In this document: positions 25,004 through 34,207 of the stretch, one piece after another
How the letters are laid out: each line of letters opens with the position of its first letter
Numbering within the stretch: position 1 is the stretch's first letter
DNA from: Burkholderia glumae LMG 2196 = ATCC 33617
GTDB taxonomy: Bacteria; Pseudomonadota; Gammaproteobacteria; Burkholderiales; Burkholderiaceae
Assembly: GCF_000960995.1 (NCBI RefSeq)
Contig: NZ_CP009434.1
Span: 1,240,001-1,304,000, forward strand
Length of the DNA stretch: 64,000 bases
Direction of reading: 5' to 3'
The notes under the pieces: model-generated
What the model was told of the DNA's origin: nothing
Seen by the model: only the letters and a program-made list of their open reading frames with translations
Database searches by the model: none
Program-made: the position numbers and the translations under genes

Positions 25004-25924
25004 CTACGGGCGGCGCCGCGCCGCCGCGAGCCGCCCGCGCAGCAGCGGCAGCGCCACCTCGCTCCAGAACGGCGGCGAGACCATGCCGCTCGACCTGCCG
25101 CCATGCGCGAACGCCGGCACCTGGGCGGGCTGCCGCAGCGACAGCGGCTGCCCGGTCAGATCGGCATAGGCCGAGGCGATGCAGGCCTCGAACGCCTCGT
25201 CCGAGTCCGGCAGCGGCACGCCGGCCAGCCGTGCGCGCAGCGCGTCCCACAGATGCGGATCGCCGCGCAGCCCCCACCGCTCGGGCGGCGGATCGAACAG
25301 CGCGGCCAGGCCGTGCCGCGGCACGGCATGCGCAAGCAGATCCTCGCGCGTATCGACATCGCGCAGCACGCCCGGATCGTCTACCTCGATGTGCTCGACC
25401 GGATGCGAGCCGAGCAGCGCGCGGGCGCCGGCATCGCCGCCCAGCGCGGCGAGCGCCTCGCCGTGCACGGCCGCGAAGCCGACCGGATGGCCGCGCCGGC
25501 CGCCGTGCCGGGGGGCCGCGATGCCCGCGCGGCCGGTCGTGATGGCCTGCGCCACGGCACGGATCGCGGCCGTGCCGATCCACGGCATGTCGCCAAGCGC
25601 GACCAGCCAGCCGCCCGCCTCGCGCGTGGCGCGCACGGCGGCGGCCAGGCTCGCGCCCATTCCCTGTTTCGACGCCTCGGCCGGCAGCACGCGGCAGCCG
25701 GCGCCGGCCAGGTAGTCGGCCAGCCGCCCGGCGCCGGGCCGCACCACGGCGTGGACCTCGGGCGTCACGGCGAGCAGGCGGCGCGCGGCGGCCACCGCCA
25801 CCGGCGTGCCGTCGGGCAGCGCGGCGAGCAGCTTGCTGTCGCGGCCGCGCGGATCGAAGCGGGTGCCGAGGCCGGCGGCGAGCAGCACGCCGACGAGCGC
25901 CGGGGAGCGGACGGGATCTGGCAT
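25004..25924 (-). CDS. MobA-like nucleotidyltransferase with extra C-terminal domain
   Basis: 306 residues. Residues ~10-200 are an NTP-transferase of the MobA/MocA type, with the nucleotide-binding LLAAGLGTRFDPRGRDSKLL, ALGDMPWI (metal-binding Asp) and GHPVGF. Relatives make molybdopterin cytosine or guanine dinucleotide. The last ~100 residues (from ERWGLRGDPHLWDALRA to FAHGGRSSGMVSPPFWSEV) form a separate segment absent from ordinary ~200-residue MobA-like proteins. I do not recognise its function. No molybdenum-enzyme genes are near. ATG 25924 starts the conserved domain. Confidence 0.8.
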   Translation of the reverse strand: MPDPVRSPALVGVLLAAGLGTRFDPRGRDSKLLAALPDGTPVAVAAARRLLAVTPEVHAVVRPGAGRLADYLAGAGCRVLPAEASKQGMGASLAAAVRATREAGGWLVALGDMPWIGTAAIRAVAQAITTGRAGIAAPRHGGRRGHPVGFAAVHGEALAALGGDAGARALLGSHPVEHIEVDDPGVLRDVDTREDLLAHAVPRHGLAALFDPPPERWGLRGDPHLWDALRARLAGVPLPDSDEAFEACIASAYADLTGQPLSLRQPAQVPAFAHGGRSSGMVSPPFWSEVALPLLRGRLAAARRRP

Positions 25925-26069
25925 CGAAGCAAGCGGTGGCGGCAGGTGAGGGCGATTGTGCGATCGGCCCCGGCGAATCGCAAGCGGGGCCGGCCGCAAG
26001 GCGCATGATGCGGGGGCTTGCGCAGCCTGGCGGGACGCGCGGCGCAAGCCGGGCCGCCCCGGCGCCGGC

Positions 26070-26705
26070 TCAAGCGCCGCCGGTCTCGCCGCGCGCGTAG
26101 CGCGCGAGGAACAGGTCGGCCGTCGTTTCCGCGAGCCGCAGGCGCGCCTCGCCGTCCACGGCCGGCTGGCCCATCGCCACCTGCGGCCAGAAGGCGAACG
26201 ATTTCACGAGCCCCTGCAACTGCTGCGCGGCAAACGGCGCATCGTCGGTGGCGAGGCGCCCGGCGGCGGCGGCCTCGCGAACCCAGACCGTCAGGTCCTC
26301 CTCGCGCTCGCCGAGCCGCACCACCATCTCCCTCGCCCGTTCGGGGGAATGCATCGCGGCCGCGATCGCGACGCGCACCAGCGCCAGGAAGGTTTCGTCG
26401 CTGAGCAGCCGCAGCTTGCGCAGCAGCAGTTCGATCAATTGGCCGCGCAGCGGCGCGGCGGGCCGGTAGGCGGGCGCGTCGCCGGCGCGCGTCGCCTCCC
26501 ACAGCCGCTGCAGGATCGCCGCGAACAGCGCCTCCTTGCTCGGGAAGTGGTTGTAGACGGTGCGCTTCGACACCTGCGCACTGGCCGCGATGCGGTCCAT
26601 GCTGGTCGCGTCGTAGCCGGCCGAGAGGAATTCGTCGATCGCCGCGCCGACGATCGCGGCGCGTTTCCGGTCGGTCAGGCGGGTGGGGGGAGCGTGGGAA
26701 TCCAT
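26070..26705 (-). CDS. TetR-family transcriptional regulator
   Basis: 211 residues from ATG 26705. The N-terminal helix-turn-helix is clear (RAAIVGAAIDEFLSAGYDATSMDRIAASAQVSKRTVYNHFPSKEALF). The C-terminal ligand domain resembles AefR-like members (FAAQQLQGLVKSFAFWPQV). It is divergent from the metallo-beta-lactamase-fold hydrolase gene, with a short palindrome between them, so it probably represses that gene and itself. Confidence 0.93.
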   Translation of the reverse strand: MDSHAPPTRLTDRKRAAIVGAAIDEFLSAGYDATSMDRIAASAQVSKRTVYNHFPSKEALFAAILQRLWEATRAGDAPAYRPAAPLRGQLIELLLRKLRLLSDETFLALVRVAIAAAMHSPERAREMVVRLGEREEDLTVWVREAAAAGRLATDDAPFAAQQLQGLVKSFAFWPQVAMGQPAVDGEARLRLAETTADLFLARYARGETGGA

Positions 26706-26718
26706 CGGCAAATTTTAT

Positions 26719-26728
26719 ACCGGACGGT
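26719..26728. promoter_or_regulatory. TetR operator candidate ATACCGgaCGGTTT
   Basis: The inverted repeat ACCG-N2-CGGT sits 14 bases upstream of tetR, inside an AT-rich strip shared by both divergent promoters. TATACCG-N2-CGGTTTA-like sites are common for TetR-family repressors in this group of bacteria. Confidence 0.55.
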
Positions 26729-26787
26729 TTACTTTTCTCGAAAATAAACTACACTGGCGAGTCTACTTTTTGCGCCGGACCGATTCG

Positions 26788-27912
26788 ATGACTTCCGTTA
26801 CCCGCCGGCTCGGCCGCCTGCTCGGGATGGCCGCCGCAAGACGCTCGCGGGCGTGGGCTGCGGCGTCGCCGCAGCACGACGGCGAGCGCTTTCGCAACCT
26901 GCGGCCGCGCCCGGCGGAGGGCGCAGGCAAGAGGTTGTCGATCGCCTGGAACGTGCTCTTCAAGAAGCCGGGCGGCACGGCGCCGGCCGCCGCGCTGCCG
27001 GTGGACGCGCTCACGCGCGCCGGGCTCGAGGCCGCGCCCGACCGGAGCCTGTTCCGGCTCGGCCACTCGACCCTGCTGCTGAAGCTGCGCGGCCGCTTCT
27101 GGCTGACCGATCCGGTGTTCGCCGAGCGCGCCTCGCCGTTGCGGCGCTTCGGCCCGAAGCGCTTCCACGCGCCGCCTGTCGCACTGGCGGACCTGCCGCC
27201 GCTGGCCGGCGTGATCCTCTCGCACGACCACTACGATCACCTCGATCGCGACACGGTGCTCGCGCTCGCGGCCGGCACCGGCGTGTTCCTGACGCCGCTC
27301 GGCGTCGGCGACCGGCTGATCGAATGGGGCATTGACGCGGCGAAGGTGCGCCAGTTCGACTGGTGGCAGGGCACCGAACTGCACGGCGTCGCGTTCACGG
27401 CCACGCCCGCGCAGCATTTCTCGGGGCGCAGCCTGTTCGACGGCGATCGCACGCTGTGGGCCTCGTGGACCATCGTCGAGGGCGGCCTGCGCGTGTTCTT
27501 CAGCGGCGACACCGGCTATTTCGACGGCTTTCGCGAGATCGGCGAGCGCTGCGGCCCGTTCGACGTGACGCTGCTGGAGACGGGCGCCTACGACGCACAA
27601 TGGCCCTACGTCCACATGCAGCCCGAGCAGACCGTGCAGGCCCACGTGGACCTGCGCGGCCGCTGGCTGGTGCCGGTCCACAACGGCACCTTCGATCTGG
27701 CGATGCACCGCTGGCAGGAGCCGTTCGAGCGCGTGTTCGGGCTCGCCGCCGCGCGCGGGATCGCGCTCGCCACGCCGCGCATGGGCGAGCGGCTCGATCT
27801 GCAGGCGCCGCATCGCGGCGAGCGCTGGTGGCGCGCCGTGGCCGACGCGCCGGCGAAGCCCGCGCGCTGGCGCGGCTGGCGCGGCGGCCGCGAGGACGCG
27901 TCCGGGGTGTGA
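26788..27912 (+). CDS. MBL-fold metal-dependent hydrolase, NAPE-PLD/RomA-like
   Basis: 374 residues. Metal ligands of the metallo-beta-lactamase fold are in SHDHYDHLD near residues 150-158, the later His in PAQHFSGRS, Asp in FFSGDTGYFDGF and His in VPVHNGTFDLAMH. The layout, with WLTDPVFAERASP and LPPLAGVILSHDHYDHLD, is that of the family containing NAPE-phospholipase D and bacterial RomA-like proteins. The substrate is unknown, possibly a phospholipid or small phosphodiester. Divergent from a TetR gene that probably controls it. Confidence 0.9.
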   Translation: MTSVTRRLGRLLGMAAARRSRAWAAASPQHDGERFRNLRPRPAEGAGKRLSIAWNVLFKKPGGTAPAAALPVDALTRAGLEAAPDRSLFRLGHSTLLLKLRGRFWLTDPVFAERASPLRRFGPKRFHAPPVALADLPPLAGVILSHDHYDHLDRDTVLALAAGTGVFLTPLGVGDRLIEWGIDAAKVRQFDWWQGTELHGVAFTATPAQHFSGRSLFDGDRTLWASWTIVEGGLRVFFSGDTGYFDGFREIGERCGPFDVTLLETGAYDAQWPYVHMQPEQTVQAHVDLRGRWLVPVHNGTFDLAMHRWQEPFERVFGLAAARGIALATPRMGERLDLQAPHRGERWWRAVADAPAKPARWRGWRGGREDASGV

Positions 27913-28015
27913 GGCCGCCCGCTGCCTGGGCCGGCTGCGCCGGGCGGTGCGCTGGGCCGATGCGTGCGCGGCATCCGCGATCCGCCGCCGCGCTCGCGAG
28001 CCGTGACGGCGGCCG

Positions 28016-31000
28016 TCAGCGCCGCCGCGCCAGCTTCACGCGCGCCGTCTCGTGCTCGGCGGCGCACAGCGCATCCTCGTAGACGAACTCGCCGCCGACC
28101 AGCGCCGCCACCGCCACGCCGTCGCGATAGAGCACGCGGTTGCCGGCCAGCGCCGCTACCTTGCGGCCCGGCAGCAGCGTGCCGGCCAGATTCAGCGGAT
28201 CGGCGCCGCTGACCACGGTCCACTGGCCGTCGGCCGGCTGCCGGCGCAGCTCGCGCAGCACCGGGATCGCCTCGGGCAGCGCGAACTGCTCGCCCGCCAG
28301 CCCGGCCACGAAACGTCCGCCGCGAATCTCGCCGCGCGCCTCGAGCCGCTGGTACACGCGCAGCAGGTCGCGCCACGGCGGCAGCCACGCGGCCTCGCGC
28401 TCGAGCAGCCGCCAGAACACCACGCCGTAGCGGCGCAGCAGCGTCCAGGCGATGTGCTCGAGCGCCTCGCGCGGCGCCGGGCCCGCAGCGCTGGTGCGCG
28501 AGGTGCCGGCGCGGGCCAGGGGTTCGCCGCCTGCGCCGTCGATGCCGTCGCGGTGCGCCGCGGCCGCATCGGCCTCGGCGCCGGCGGCCGCCGTCACGGG
28601 CACGGGCCGCCGCACCAGCGCCCAGCGCCCGGCGTCGTCCATGCCGCCGATCAGCGCGCCGCCGCGGCGCGTGCGCGGCGAGTAGTACGCGCTGCGCTTG
28701 ACGGCGGGACGCAGCAGCGCGCGCAGCCCGGCGAAGCTGTCGGCGTTCACGCGGCCGGCCGCGACGAGTTCGCCGAGGGCCTGCTCTAGTTCGACGGGCA
28801 GCAGGCGTGCGTCGTCGACGAGTTCGTCGAAGAACATCGCACCGTGCGCGGCCAAGGCGTCGTGCACGCGCTGCGCGCGCGCCGACAGCGCCGGCTGCGC
28901 GCGTTCGTCGTGCAGCGCCTGCCAGGCGCCGACGTTGCGGCGCGGCAGCAGCACGATCGGCGTGGTCTTCAGCGGGCCGGCGGCGGTTTTCGCGGCGCCG
29001 CGCGGGCCGCGCCCGCCGCCTGCGCCCGCGTCGGCCGCCGGCGCGCGCTCGCCCGGCGAGCGTGCCGGCGGCGCGATGCGGGTCCAGACGACGCGGCCCG
29101 AGCGGCACAGCTCGTCGATGCCGCCCGTCGCGTAGTCGGCCACGCGGGCCGGCAGCAGGTCGTCTTCCCACGCGCCGGCGGCCGCCTCGAAGCCCTCGAG
29201 CTGCTCGATCACGGCGGCCAGCGCCTCGCGGCCCATGCCGCGCGTATCGGCGCTCAGGTGCTGCCAGTGGAACAGGAAGCGCATGAAATCGGCGCGCTCC
29301 ACGGGCTCGATCTCGCGGCGCAGGCGCTTGACCGTATAGCGATGAATCCGCGCGAGCAGATGGCGCTCGCACCACTCCTCGGCGAGGGCGCCCGGCGTGA
29401 AGCGCCCGCGCATCACGTAACCCTCGCTTTCGAGCGCGACCAGTGCGGCTTCCACGGCGGCCTGCGGCAGCCCGAGCGGCGCGGCGATCGCCGCGGCCGG
29501 CAGCGGCCCGAAGCCGGTCAGCCGCGCGCGGATCACGTCGAGCAGCGCGGTGTCGGCCGTCCACGGCGTGCCGCCGCGCTCGGGCGCGGCGAGCGCCGGC
29601 TCCAGGCGCGCCTCGGGATGCAGCGCGCGCAGGCAGGCCACGCGTTCGGCGCCGAGCCACAGCGCCCGGCCGTCGGCAAGCCGCAGCGCGGCCACGCGCC
29701 GGGCGGCCGCCAGCTTCGTCAGCGCCGCGAGCCAGCCGTGGTGCGCGCGCGCTTCCTCGTCGGACACGCAAGCCAGGCTGGTGAGCGCGTCGTGGACTTC
29801 GTCGGCGTCGCGCACCGCCGGCCACGCTTGCTCGCGCACCGCGTCGATCGCATCGGCATCGAGCGCGCCCAGATCGTCGGCCGATTCGGGATCGGTCCAG
29901 CGGCGCGCCAGCACGGCCTGGGTGCGGCGCTCCTCGAGCGGCGCGTCGTCGAGGAACGCATAGGGCTTGGCGTTGAGGATCTCGGCGGCAAGCGGCGAGG
30001 GCGCCGGCAGGTCGCGCGCGATCAGCTCGATTTCGCCGGCCTCGATGCGCGCGAGCAGCGCGAGCCAGCCCTCGGTGTCGAGCGCCTCGTGCAGGCAGTC
30101 GTCGAGCGTCTGGTCGACGAGCGGATGGCGCGGCACCTCGCGCTCGCCGACGAGATTCTCGGCGCAGGCCACCTGGTCGGGGAACACCGTCGCGAGCAGG
30201 TCCTCGCTCTTCATGCGCTGCAGTTGCGGCGCGGTGCGGCGCCCGCCCGTGTAGCGCGGCAGCGCGAGCGAGGTGGTGGCGTTCCAGCGCCAGCGCACGC
30301 CGAACAGCGGGGCGTCGAGCAGCGCCTGCACCAGCACGTGCTCGGCCGTGGCGGTGCGCAGGTAGCGCCAGACGTCGGACAGCACGAAGCTGTGCGCGAG
30401 CGACAGGGAGAGGATGATCGCGTCGTCGGTGGCGGCCGCCTGCAGCTCGAAGTTGAACGCGCGGCAGAAGCGCTTGCGCAGCGCGAGCCCCCAGGCGCGG
30501 TTGATGCGGGTGCCGTAGGGCGAGTGGATCACCAGCTGGGTGCCGCCCGATTCGTCGAAGAAGCGCTCCATCACGAGCGTGTCGCGGGTCGGCAGCGCGC
30601 CGAGCGCGGCCCGCGCGCGCGCGAGGTATTCGACGATCTGGCGCGCGGCCTCGTCCGGCAGGCCGAGCGAGCCGGTGAGCCAGGCCAGCGCGGGCGCGAG
30701 CCGGCTCGGCGCGAGTTCCGGCGCGGGGTCGGCCGCGCCGGCGCCGGCCGCGGCCGGATGGGCGGGAGGCGAGGCGTGCGCCGCCCGCCGTCCTGCGCGC
30801 GCCGTGTCGATCGCACGCGAGGCGGCCGGCCGCGCCGCGTCGAGTTCGCCCTGTTCGAGCAGCGCGTCGATCTGCGCGCGCAGCCGCGCCACGCCGGCCG
30901 ACAACTCGTCGCTGCGCCCCGGCGCCTCGCCGAGCCAGAACGGCAGGTTCGGCGCCTGCCCGCGCGCATCCTCCACGCGCACGCGGCCCGTCTCCACACG

Positions 31001-32950
31001 CAGGATGCGGTACGACTGGTTGCCGAGCTGGAACACGTCGCCCGCCAGGCTCTCCACCGCGAAATCCTCGTTGACGGTGCCGATCTGGGTTCCCTGCGGT
31101 TCGAGCAGCACCGTGTAGTCGGCGTTGTCGGGGATCGTGCCGCCCGAGGTCACGGCGGTCAGCCGCGCGCCGCGTCGGGCGCGCACGGTGCCGGTGCTGC
31201 GGTCGCGATGCAGGTAGGCGCGGCGCGGGCCGCGCCGGCTCGAGAACCCCTCGGCCAGCATCGCCAGCACCTCGTCGAAACGCTCGCGCGACAGGTCCGC
31301 ATAGGGCGCGGCGTGCGTGAAGCGCCGCCAGAGCTCGGTCTCGTCCCATTCGGCGCAGGTCACCTCGGCGACGATCTGCTGCGCGAGCACGTCGAGCGGC
31401 GCGCGCGGCACGCGCAGCCGGTCTAGCTCGCCGCGCGCCACGCAGTCGAGCAGCGCCGCGCACTCCACCAGCTCGTCGCGCGAGAGCGGGAACAGGCGCC
31501 CCTTCGGCGTGCCGCCGACCTGGTGGCCCGAGCGCCCGACCCGCTGCAGGAACGGCGCGATGCCGCGCGGCGAGCCGATCTGGCAGACCAGCTCGACCTC
31601 GCCGATGTCGATGCCCAGCTCGAGCGAGGCGGTGGCCACCAGCAGCTTCAGCCGGCCGTGCTTGAGGCGCTGCTCGGCGTCGAAGCGGGATTCCTTGGCG
31701 AGGCTGCCGTGGTGCGCGGCGATCAGGTCGTGGCCGAGCCGCTCGCCGAGATGGCGCGCGAGCCGCTCCGCCATGCGCCGCGTGTTGACGAACACCAGCG
31801 TCGTGCGATGCCCTGCCGCCAGCTCGGCGATGCGGTCGTAGACGCGCTCCCAGACGTCGTTGGCCATCACCGGCTCGAGCGGCACGGGCGGCAGTTCGAG
31901 CGCGAGATCGCGCTCGCGTGCGTGGCCGACGTCGACGATCGCGCAGTCGGCGGGCCAGGCCGCCGCGGCCGCCTCGGGCGTTGCCGTCGCGGCGGCCGCG
32001 CGCCGGGGCCGGCGCGGGCGCCCGCCCGCTGCCGGGTGGGGCGGCGGGGCGCTCGCGCCCGATCCCTCCGATGCGCACGGTTCGCCTGATTCTTCCGATT
32101 GTCCCGATTCTTCCGATTGGCCGGCCCCTGCCGGGCCGGGCGCGCTGTCGTGCGCCGCGCGGTTGGCCGCCTCGCCGCTGCGGGCGTCGGCTCGCTCCGT
32201 CTGCGGGTGCGCCGCCGCGTCCTTGCCGCCCACCAGGAAGCGCGCGACCAGCCCGATCGGCCGCTGCGTCGCCGACAGGCCGATGCGCGGCAGCGGCCGG
32301 CCCACCAGCGCGTCGAGCCGTTCGAGCGTCAGCGACAGGTGGCTGCCGCGCTTGTTGCCGGCCAGCGCGTGGATCTCGTCGACGATCGCGGTGCGCACCG
32401 TCGAGAGCATGCGCCGCCCCGATTCCGACGACAGCAGCACATACAGCGATTCCGGCGTGGTCACGAGGATATGCGGCGCGCGCTTGCGCTGCGCGTTGCG
32501 TTCGGCCGGCGTGGTGTCGCCGGTGCGCACGGCGGTGCGGATCTCGGGGACCGGCAGGCCGCGCCGCGCGAGCTCGCGCGCGATGCCGGCGAGCGGGGCG
32601 TCGAGGTTCACGCGGATGTCGTTGGACAGCGCCTTGAGCGGCGACACATACACCACCAGCGTCGCGTCGGGCAGCATGCCGTCGTGAGCGAGCGCGTCGC
32701 GCACCAGATCGTCGATCGCGCAGAGGAACGCCGTGAGGGTTTTGCCCGAGCCGGTGGGCGCCGCCACCAGCGTCGAGCGGCCGGCCTTGATGAGCGGCCA
32801 GGCGCGCGCCTGCGCGCCGGTGGGCGCGGCGAAGGTATGCGCGAACCAGCCGGCGACGGCCGGATGGAACGCGGCGAGCGCGGGGTCGGCGGGCTGGGCG
32901 GCGGCGGCCCCCAGCGGGGCGGAAACGGGCAGCGGCAACGGATCGGACAA
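28016..32950 (-). CDS. lhr: Large DEAD/DEAH helicase, Lhr type
   Basis: ATP-dependent 3'-5' DNA/RNA translocase of the long Lhr family, about 1,644 residues. Walker A APTGSGKTL is near residue 50, then SPLKALSNDIRVNL, TTPESLYVLLSS, the DEIH box and SATQ. The second RecA domain (LVFVNTRRMAERLARHL, HHGSLAKESR, ATASLELGIDIGEV, QRVGRSGHQ) follows an insert of ~90 low-complexity residues that splits the two. The long C-terminal winged-helix and Lhr-core region follows. The start is uncertain: TTG 32950 gives MSDPLPLPV just before the conserved region; ATG 33172 would add 74 Pro/Arg-rich residues and also lacks a ribosome-binding site. The usual partner pdeM is not adjacent. Confidence 0.92.
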   Translation of the reverse strand: MSDPLPLPVSAPLGAAAAQPADPALAAFHPAVAGWFAHTFAAPTGAQARAWPLIKAGRSTLVAAPTGSGKTLTAFLCAIDDLVRDALAHDGMLPDATLVVYVSPLKALSNDIRVNLDAPLAGIARELARRGLPVPEIRTAVRTGDTTPAERNAQRKRAPHILVTTPESLYVLLSSESGRRMLSTVRTAIVDEIHALAGNKRGSHLSLTLERLDALVGRPLPRIGLSATQRPIGLVARFLVGGKDAAAHPQTERADARSGEAANRAAHDSAPGPAGAGQSEESGQSEESGEPCASEGSGASAPPPHPAAGGRPRRPRRAAAATATPEAAAAAWPADCAIVDVGHARERDLALELPPVPLEPVMANDVWERVYDRIAELAAGHRTTLVFVNTRRMAERLARHLGERLGHDLIAAHHGSLAKESRFDAEQRLKHGRLKLLVATASLELGIDIGEVELVCQIGSPRGIAPFLQRVGRSGHQVGGTPKGRLFPLSRDELVECAALLDCVARGELDRLRVPRAPLDVLAQQIVAEVTCAEWDETELWRRFTHAAPYADLSRERFDEVLAMLAEGFSSRRGPRRAYLHRDRSTGTVRARRGARLTAVTSGGTIPDNADYTVLLEPQGTQIGTVNEDFAVESLAGDVFQLGNQSYRILRVETGRVRVEDARGQAPNLPFWLGEAPGRSDELSAGVARLRAQIDALLEQGELDAARPAASRAIDTARAGRRAAHASPPAHPAAAGAGAADPAPELAPSRLAPALAWLTGSLGLPDEAARQIVEYLARARAALGALPTRDTLVMERFFDESGGTQLVIHSPYGTRINRAWGLALRKRFCRAFNFELQAAATDDAIILSLSLAHSFVLSDVWRYLRTATAEHVLVQALLDAPLFGVRWRWNATTSLALPRYTGGRRTAPQLQRMKSEDLLATVFPDQVACAENLVGEREVPRHPLVDQTLDDCLHEALDTEGWLALLARIEAGEIELIARDLPAPSPLAAEILNAKPYAFLDDAPLEERRTQAVLARRWTDPESADDLGALDADAIDAVREQAWPAVRDADEVHDALTSLACVSDEEARAHHGWLAALTKLAAARRVAALRLADGRALWLGAERVACLRALHPEARLEPALAAPERGGTPWTADTALLDVIRARLTGFGPLPAAAIAAPLGLPQAAVEAALVALESEGYVMRGRFTPGALAEEWCERHLLARIHRYTVKRLRREIEPVERADFMRFLFHWQHLSADTRGMGREALAAVIEQLEGFEAAAGAWEDDLLPARVADYATGGIDELCRSGRVVWTRIAPPARSPGERAPAADAGAGGGRGPRGAAKTAAGPLKTTPIVLLPRRNVGAWQALHDERAQPALSARAQRVHDALAAHGAMFFDELVDDARLLPVELEQALGELVAAGRVNADSFAGLRALLRPAVKRSAYYSPRTRRGGALIGGMDDAGRWALVRRPVPVTAAAGAEADAAAAHRDGIDGAGGEPLARAGTSRTSAAGPAPREALEHIAWTLLRRYGVVFWRLLEREAAWLPPWRDLLRVYQRLEARGEIRGGRFVAGLAGEQFALPEAIPVLRELRRQPADGQWTVVSGADPLNLAGTLLPGRKVAALAGNRVLYRDGVAVAALVGGEFVYEDALCAAEHETARVKLARRR

Positions 32951-33224
32951 GTGGATGAGCGCGGCGCGCGACGAAGGTGTGAGGTCCAGTGTGCCAGACC
33001 CGCGAGGTGTCTGCCGGGGGCCGGATCGAGGCGGTTCAGGACGAACCGGGGCGGGCCCGCGCCGGCGGCCCGCCGTGCCGCCGGCGCGGGCTCGTGCAGC
33101 AGATGGGGACGGCGGCGCCGATCGCAATGGCGGCGGTGCCGACTCGCGTGCCGGCGGCGCCGCCGCTGTCATCGCGCAGTCGCGCCCGCGCCGCCTGCGT
33201 CACGCCCGGCGCCTGGCCGGCCGC

Positions 33225-34070
33225 TCAGCGCCCCGGCTCGTAGAACAGCGCGAACAGCTCCGATTGCGAGCTGACGCCGAGCTTCGCGTAGATATGTTTC
33301 TTGTGCGCGCGCACGGTCTCGAACGAGATCGTCAGCCGCTCGGCGATCGCGCGCGTGGAGAATCCGCTCAGGCCGAGCCGCACCACTTCCACCTCGCGCG
33401 CGGTCAGCGGTGCGTGCCCGCGCTGCTGCACCACGCGGTCGAAATGCTCGACATAGCCGGCTTCGTCGCGCGCGGCCACGGCCGCGGCGGCATCGACGGC
33501 TTCCACCGGGCCGGTTGCCGCGCCCTGGGCGCTGCCGCCGGTGAAGGTTTCATAAGGCAGGCGCTGGCGCATCAGCGCGATCACCCATGGCGCCACCAGC
33601 GCGAAGCTGGCGAGGTCGCGCTCGCCGTAGCGGCGCGTCGCGCCGAGCGAGAAGATCAGCGTGTGGCCGGCATCGATCGCGTGATTGAACTGCACCTCGT
33701 CGCCGATGATGTTGCGCTTGAAATAGCGCTGGTAGTAATCGGTCATTCTGAAATTGTCGGGCGCGACCGATTCGAGCGTGACGAGCCCCGAGACGGGCCG
33801 CTCGCAGGCGGCGATATAGAACGGGTCGAGCTGGTAGAGCGCGCCCAGGTAGCTCTGGAACATCTGGTCGACGGTGCCGTCGGGCGTCGGCGATTCGGCG
33901 CACACGAGCGGCGCGCGATCGCGCGCGAACAGCAGCCCGACCCAGCTGTCGAACGGCGCGAAGCGCTGCAGCACGCGGGCGAGGCGGGTCCAGAAGTCGG
34001 CGCTGTCGAGCGCATCGATCAGCGTCGCGACGTGGTGGTGAAACGCGAGATCCCGCCAGTCGAGTTCCAT
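33225..34070 (-). CDS. LuxR-family (GerE-type) transcriptional regulator
   Basis: 281 residues. A C-terminal GerE helix-turn-helix (LTAREVEVVRLGLSGFSTRAIAERLTISFETVRAHKKHIYAKLGVSSQSELFALF) is clear. The N-terminal ~190 residues are a sensory region without a receiver aspartate or a recognisable autoinducer-binding signature. It is divergent from the nitrilase-family gene and amine permease, and is probably their regulator, perhaps sensing the transported compound. Confidence 0.88.
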   Translation of the reverse strand: MELDWRDLAFHHHVATLIDALDSADFWTRLARVLQRFAPFDSWVGLLFARDRAPLVCAESPTPDGTVDQMFQSYLGALYQLDPFYIAACERPVSGLVTLESVAPDNFRMTDYYQRYFKRNIIGDEVQFNHAIDAGHTLIFSLGATRRYGERDLASFALVAPWVIALMRQRLPYETFTGGSAQGAATGPVEAVDAAAAVAARDEAGYVEHFDRVVQQRGHAPLTAREVEVVRLGLSGFSTRAIAERLTISFETVRAHKKHIYAKLGVSSQSELFALFYEPGR

Positions 34071-34207
34071 GTGTCCTCCGATCGTGGTAACCCAGGTGGG
34101 GAATTCCTGGACAAAAATAACGTCCCGATAATAGCGCCACGCCGCCGCCCGAGCGGCCGGCGAAATGCGAGCGCGAGTCTATCGGCCCGCCATACAGGAG
34201 GCAAGCA

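Noticed and set aside
27606..32078. Very long open frame (about 1,490 codons) opposite the Lhr helicase
   Set aside because: It lies inside the helicase on the same strand in another frame and gives Arg/Ala-rich sequence with no domain, the usual by-product of high third-position GC.
34106..34110. GGAATTCC as an operator before the amidase gene
   Set aside because: A short restriction-site-like palindrome of no special spacing; the wider CCAGG-N9-CCTGG is only weak evidence.
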